Positions 47,640 through 49,721 of a DNA stretch of 49,721 nucleotides are shown here, piece by piece. The notes under the pieces were generated by a model. The model ran no database searches, had not been told where the DNA came from, and was given only the letters and a program-made list of their open reading frames with translations. Position numbers and translations under genes: made by a program. The DNA is from Roseateles toxinivorans (lineage in GTDB: Bacteria; Pseudomonadota; Gammaproteobacteria; Burkholderiales; Burkholderiaceae_C). Location: positions 1 to 49,721 of the forward strand of contig NZ_SNXS01000019.1 in the NCBI RefSeq assembly GCF_004362525.1. Reading direction: 5' to 3'. The stretch's first letter is position 1. Every line of letters begins with the position of its first letter.

Positions 47640-48149
47640 CTAGACAAGTTCATCGAGCAACGCGCCACCTGCGAGGGCAGCGAGCGCGCCATAGCCTGCG
47701 GTGCTTGACGCGAGCCCGCCGAGTTGACGCGTCGCGTCGGCCACCTGCGCCTCCAAACACGCAGCGGCCTCCTGGACGGCGCCACGCACCGCGCCAATGC
47801 CGCTGGTCAGCGCCTGGGCGCCGCAAACCAGCAGGTCCGACGCTTGAGCCCCCACCGAGTCGACGGCGCGAGCGGCTGCCAGGATGCCGCCACCGACCGC
47901 ATCGCCGACGCCTTGCACGTCGGCGCCTGCCCTCGCCGCCTGCGCCAGTGCCGCGGCCTCCAAGGCCTGCAGGCTTTGCGCACTGAAGCTCACCTGTTGG
48001 CCTGGCTGCTTGATCCCGGCCTCGGCCGCTCGCGTGGCAGCGGGGCTGGTCCGGGCGGTACGCGGCTCATCCGCAGGTGGCATCGGCGACGCGCCAAGCC
48101 GTGCGCCCGGTCCGTCGGCGGGCACACCGGTGTTGTGCATCGACACCAT
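47640..48149 (-). CDS. Ala-rich helical protein of unknown function
   Basis: 169 residues. The first 45 are Pro/Ala-rich and probably unstructured. QPGQQVSFSAQSLQALEAAA starts a long helical part with several Gly/Ala heptad-like segments, ending in a hydrophobic GYGALAALAGGALLDELV. No signal peptide is seen. AAGG eight bases upstream supports ATG 48149. The stop is 19 bases before the lipoprotein start, and the start is 5 bases after the next gene's stop. I recognise no family. Confidence 0.6.
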   Translation of the reverse strand: MVSMHNTGVPADGPGARLGASPMPPADEPRTARTSPAATRAAEAGIKQPGQQVSFSAQSLQALEAAALAQAARAGADVQGVGDAVGGGILAAARAVDSVGAQASDLLVCGAQALTSGIGAVRGAVQEAAACLEAQVADATRQLGGLASSTAGYGALAALAGGALLDELV

Positions 48150-48154
48150 CGCGC

Positions 48155-48358
48155 TCAGGCCTTGTTGGCCGTTGCAGCGCCTGCAGCAGTTGCGGCTGGA
48201 GGCGCTGCAACTGCACCTGCATCGCGCTGCGCGGCGCCAGCAGCTTGGGCCCCCTTCAGCAGCTCGCTGAAGCTGTCGGGGCCAGGTTTTGCTGCCTGAG
48301 CGGCGGCGGGCTTGCTCAATGAGCGATCAACTTTGACGGCTTGCGTGTTCACTTGCAT
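48155..48358 (-). CDS. Small Ala-rich protein, first of the flgH cluster
   Basis: 67 residues: MQVNTQAVKVDRSLSKPAAA, then PGPDSFSELLKGAQAAG and an Ala-rich tail. The pattern weakly recalls unstructured flagellar export substrates such as FlgM or the FliK N-terminus, but I cannot assign it. ATG 48358 is preferred; an ATG at 48406 is open but has no support. It is the first gene of the five-gene minus-strand cluster, and the promoter should lie in 48359-48450. Confidence 0.5.
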   Translation of the reverse strand: MQVNTQAVKVDRSLSKPAAAQAAKPGPDSFSELLKGAQAAGAAQRDAGAVAAPPAATAAGAATANKA

Positions 48359-48710
48359 GACGGTGTGACTGAGTGGTGTGGCGATGAACAAATTCTTGCC
48401 CGCCAAGCCATTTCAGAAGCCCGGAAAAGCCGCCCCACACCCGGTGTTTCCCCAGCCTCGGTGATGAATGTCACTCAACCCATGCATCGGGCGCGCGAAT
48501 ACCGAAGCGACGGGGCAAGGTGCTCGAGAAGGCCAATCGACGCCTCGACTCAAGCAGGACATTGCATGTCGGCCCGGACGAACTCGGGCAGGCCGCAGCG
48601 GAGTGTGGCGACGACGCCGAGACCGTGCGCGACCAACCGCAAAAGGACCACGACGTCCCGGGTGGACGGCAGCGCTAGGAATGCGCCAACCGGACTGGCC
48701 AGTGGGACCC
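48359..48710. other. 352-base stretch without a supported gene
   Basis: Open frames exist on both strands, but they show no signal, no recognisable family and no ribosome site, and their reading crosses the tRNA-like end at 48711. The left part should hold the promoter of the five-gene cluster; no sigma-54 or sigma-28 pattern was found there. GC content is still high here. Confidence 0.5.
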
Positions 48711-48735
48711 GGGTTCAATTCCCCCCGGCCCACCA
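48711..48735 (+). other. tRNA 3'-end-like sequence (possible attachment site remnant)
   Basis: GGGTTCAATTCC is a T-arm core, followed by CCCCGGCCCACCA, that is an acceptor strand, discriminator A and CCA. The distance from the first T to CCA is one base short of a normal tRNA, and no matching GGGCCGG 5' strand, D arm or anticodon arm is found upstream. A terminator follows 42 bases on. It is likely a fragment left by integration at a tRNA or ssrA gene. Confidence 0.5.
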
Positions 48736-48776
48736 TATTGGATGACCCGCTGCCCGGCGGGTGAAGTCAAAGAAGA

Positions 48777-48807
48777 GGCTCAAGTCTGTTACGGACTTGG
48801 GCCTTTT
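48777..48807 (+). terminator. Intrinsic terminator after the tRNA-like end
   Basis: GGCTCAAGTC pairs with GACTTGGGCC (one G-U pair) around a 7-base loop, then TTTT. It is oriented to end plus-strand transcripts. The following 48808-49021 is AT-richer, with no gene seen. Confidence 0.8.
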
Positions 48808-49021
48808 CCATTTGGGTGCCGCTTTCTGTCCATTTGGTTGAGCCGGGGTCACTTGAACACGCCTCTGTAACCCGCATAAACGCTCAACTTCTTACAGCAA
48901 GACAAGAATAGTTGTCCGGATAGTTGTACGTCAAATTGCCCAAGGCCCCCCCATCTGTCCGCTCCATCTCACCACCCGGACTTCGACTGGATTCAAGAGC
49001 AAATACAGCGAGAGTGCCAAG

Positions 49022-49624
49022 CTACTGAACAGCTGCAAGCAAGGCTTGATAGTGATCATTGTCCGCTTTGAGGGACTCCATCAGTAGCGAGACAGCGCCC
49101 TCGATGTCCGCTACGGCGTTCGTATTGGTCATCAAGCGTTCGACGCTCTCAAGGTGGCTAAAGTGGTGCAGGACCTTCAGTATCCGATTCGCCTTCTCCG
49201 CTCCGAACAACAGCTCAGCGCGCTTCTCAACCTTTGAGCTTCGCCCCATAGGGAGCTTCGCATACGTGTACAACTCAAGAAACCTTCGCGCGGCATTTGG
49301 CAAAGCAAGCAGATGCTCCGCGTCCGCCTTGTTGGAGCTTTGGTCGAAGCTATGCAGAATGTGAAACAGGTAGTGGTATTCAGAAGAATACCGAGAGATA
49401 GACTCAGGCAGATTGCCCATAGTCGAGCGGGTCGAACTGATTCGCTTAGTCAAGAAGTATCGGGCCTCCCCCGGCAAGTCCCGAAGCAGCGAGAAGAACT
49501 CGTAGTTGTGTGTAGAGACAAAGAGCTGCTTGCAAGTAGTCGCAACAGTCCGCTGGTTCGGTATCTTCTTGAAGAAGGTCGACTTCAATATGGAATACAC
49601 CTGAAAGATGTGGTTGCTGTCCAG
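49022..49624 (-). pseudogene. AAA_13-type ATPase, C-terminal remnant
   Basis: About 200 residues from LDSNHIFQVYSILKS to the stop. LDSNHIF is the end of the Walker B/D-loop, LFVSTHNYEFFSLLR the His-switch region, and SRYSSEYHYLFHILHS and LALPNAARRFLELY the tail of AAA_13 ATPases, the group that includes PrrC/RloC anticodon nucleases. The upstream Asp-Asp-Pro part is absent: in frame beyond residue 30 the sequence is unrelated, so the Walker A and N-terminal two-thirds are cut off by the element to the right. Codon use is AT-richer than the rest of the window. Confidence 0.7.
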
Positions 49625-49721
49625 CGGTATCCGTCCGGCCAAGTCATCTTGAAGTCGCCAAGCGGAACCGTAAGGATCGTGTCCACTTAACTTAGGTGGA
49701 CACGATGCCAAGCGAGAAGAT
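49625..49721 (+). mobile_element. Probable left end of an insertion sequence (runs off window)
   Basis: The break in the ATPase near 49624 is followed by 97 bases unlike the gene, a 31-base palindrome, and an ATG at 49705 that opens MPSEK on the plus strand at the window edge. This is what an IS end with the first codons of a transposase would look like. The family cannot be named from so little, and terminal repeats cannot be checked. Confidence 0.4.
49676..49706. repeat. 31-base near-perfect palindrome
   Basis: Arms ATCGTGTCCACTTAA and TTAGGTGGACACGAT, with one mismatch in 15 and a single central base. It overlaps the first codon at 49705-49707. It may be a transposase binding site, a hairpin controlling translation of the ORF behind it, or a terminator-like block to outside transcription. 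Confidence 0.9.

Noticed and set aside
48586-48735. A complete tRNA starting at GGGCAGG (48586) or GGGTGGA (48660)
   Set aside because: The first would be 150 bases long with a mismatched acceptor; the second gives two bad acceptor pairs and an anticodon loop lacking U33.
48341-48764. Overlapping open frames of ~100-134 residues on both strands
   Set aside because: They run into the tRNA-like end and have no ribosome site or family; one ends in the Gly-Thr-Arg-Val-Gln-Phe-Pro-Pro pattern typical of spurious reading of tRNA ends.
48370-48810. A tmRNA gene, in one-piece or permuted two-piece form, ending in CCA at 48735
   Set aside because: No tag-peptide reading frame (Ala-Asn-Asp...Ala-Ala) and no matching GGGCCGG 5' acceptor strand was found up- or downstream; only a T-arm-like end is present.

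Overview
The window is high-GC DNA with dense, mostly convergent or head-to-tail operons. Gene content points to a betaproteobacterium of the order Burkholderiales, in the Roseateles/Rubrivivax/Sphaerotilaceae neighbourhood. This rests on the aapJQMP cassette, the ftsK-lolA pair, DUF3717, and the PrsT/PEP-CTERM pair; the taxon is an inference. Nearly all of 1-45 kb reads as chromosomal backbone. The last ~1 kb is visibly AT-richer and looks mobile.

Layout. 1-1.7 kb: branched-chain amino acid permeases livM (cut by the window edge) and livH. 1.9-7.7 kb: rarA, a solo cheW, lolA-ftsK and a Crp/Fnr regulator. 7.9-9.5 kb: trxB, rpmB, rpmG. 9.6-12.8 kb: a DUF3016 protein, a three-histidine-box fatty acid desaturase and an RsmB/NOP rRNA methyltransferase. 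12.9-17.3 kb: DUF1653, DUF1345, purN, trpS, a DUF3717-DUF1289 fusion and a MATE exporter. 17.3-20.1 kb: a Spy/CpxP-like periplasmic protein followed by a response regulator and sensor kinase. 20.3-23.7 kb: ettA and rhlE, divergent. 23.8-28.1 kb: a prolyl-4-hydroxylase-like oxygenase, yaaA, and a DUF1501/DUF1800 pair. 28.2-31.4 kb: a tetR, isoaspartyl methyltransferase, rhodanese, tolC series with a clear palindromic operator. 31.4-37.0 kb: a DUF1439 lipoprotein, the PEP-CTERM-system TPR protein PrsT, a PEP-CTERM surface protein behind a strong sigma-54 promoter match, and uppP. 37.0-41.2 kb: aapJQMP. 41.4-45.5 kb: trmB, an M55 D-aminopeptidase, a second Crp/Fnr regulator, a class V aminotransferase and two tiny proteins.

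The most unusual block is 45.5-48.4 kb. Five co-oriented genes encode two small Ala-rich proteins, a lipoprotein, a FlgH (flagellar L-ring) homologue without any other flagellar gene, and a divergent Crp-like regulator whose GTG start overlaps the flgH stop. This is the best candidate here for an undescribed envelope system. It is followed by a ~350-base stretch without genes, a tRNA-3'-end-like sequence with its own terminator, the C-terminal remnant of an AAA_13-type ATPase (a family that includes the PrrC/RloC anticodon nucleases), and what looks like the edge of an insertion sequence carrying a 31-base near-perfect palindrome.

Likely functional links are: the Spy-like protein with its two-component system (envelope stress or metal), PrsT plus sigma-54 plus PEP-CTERM protein (exosortase-dependent surface or floc matrix), and TetR with TolC or the divergent lipoprotein (export). 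No CRISPR array, complete rRNA or complete tRNA gene was seen.
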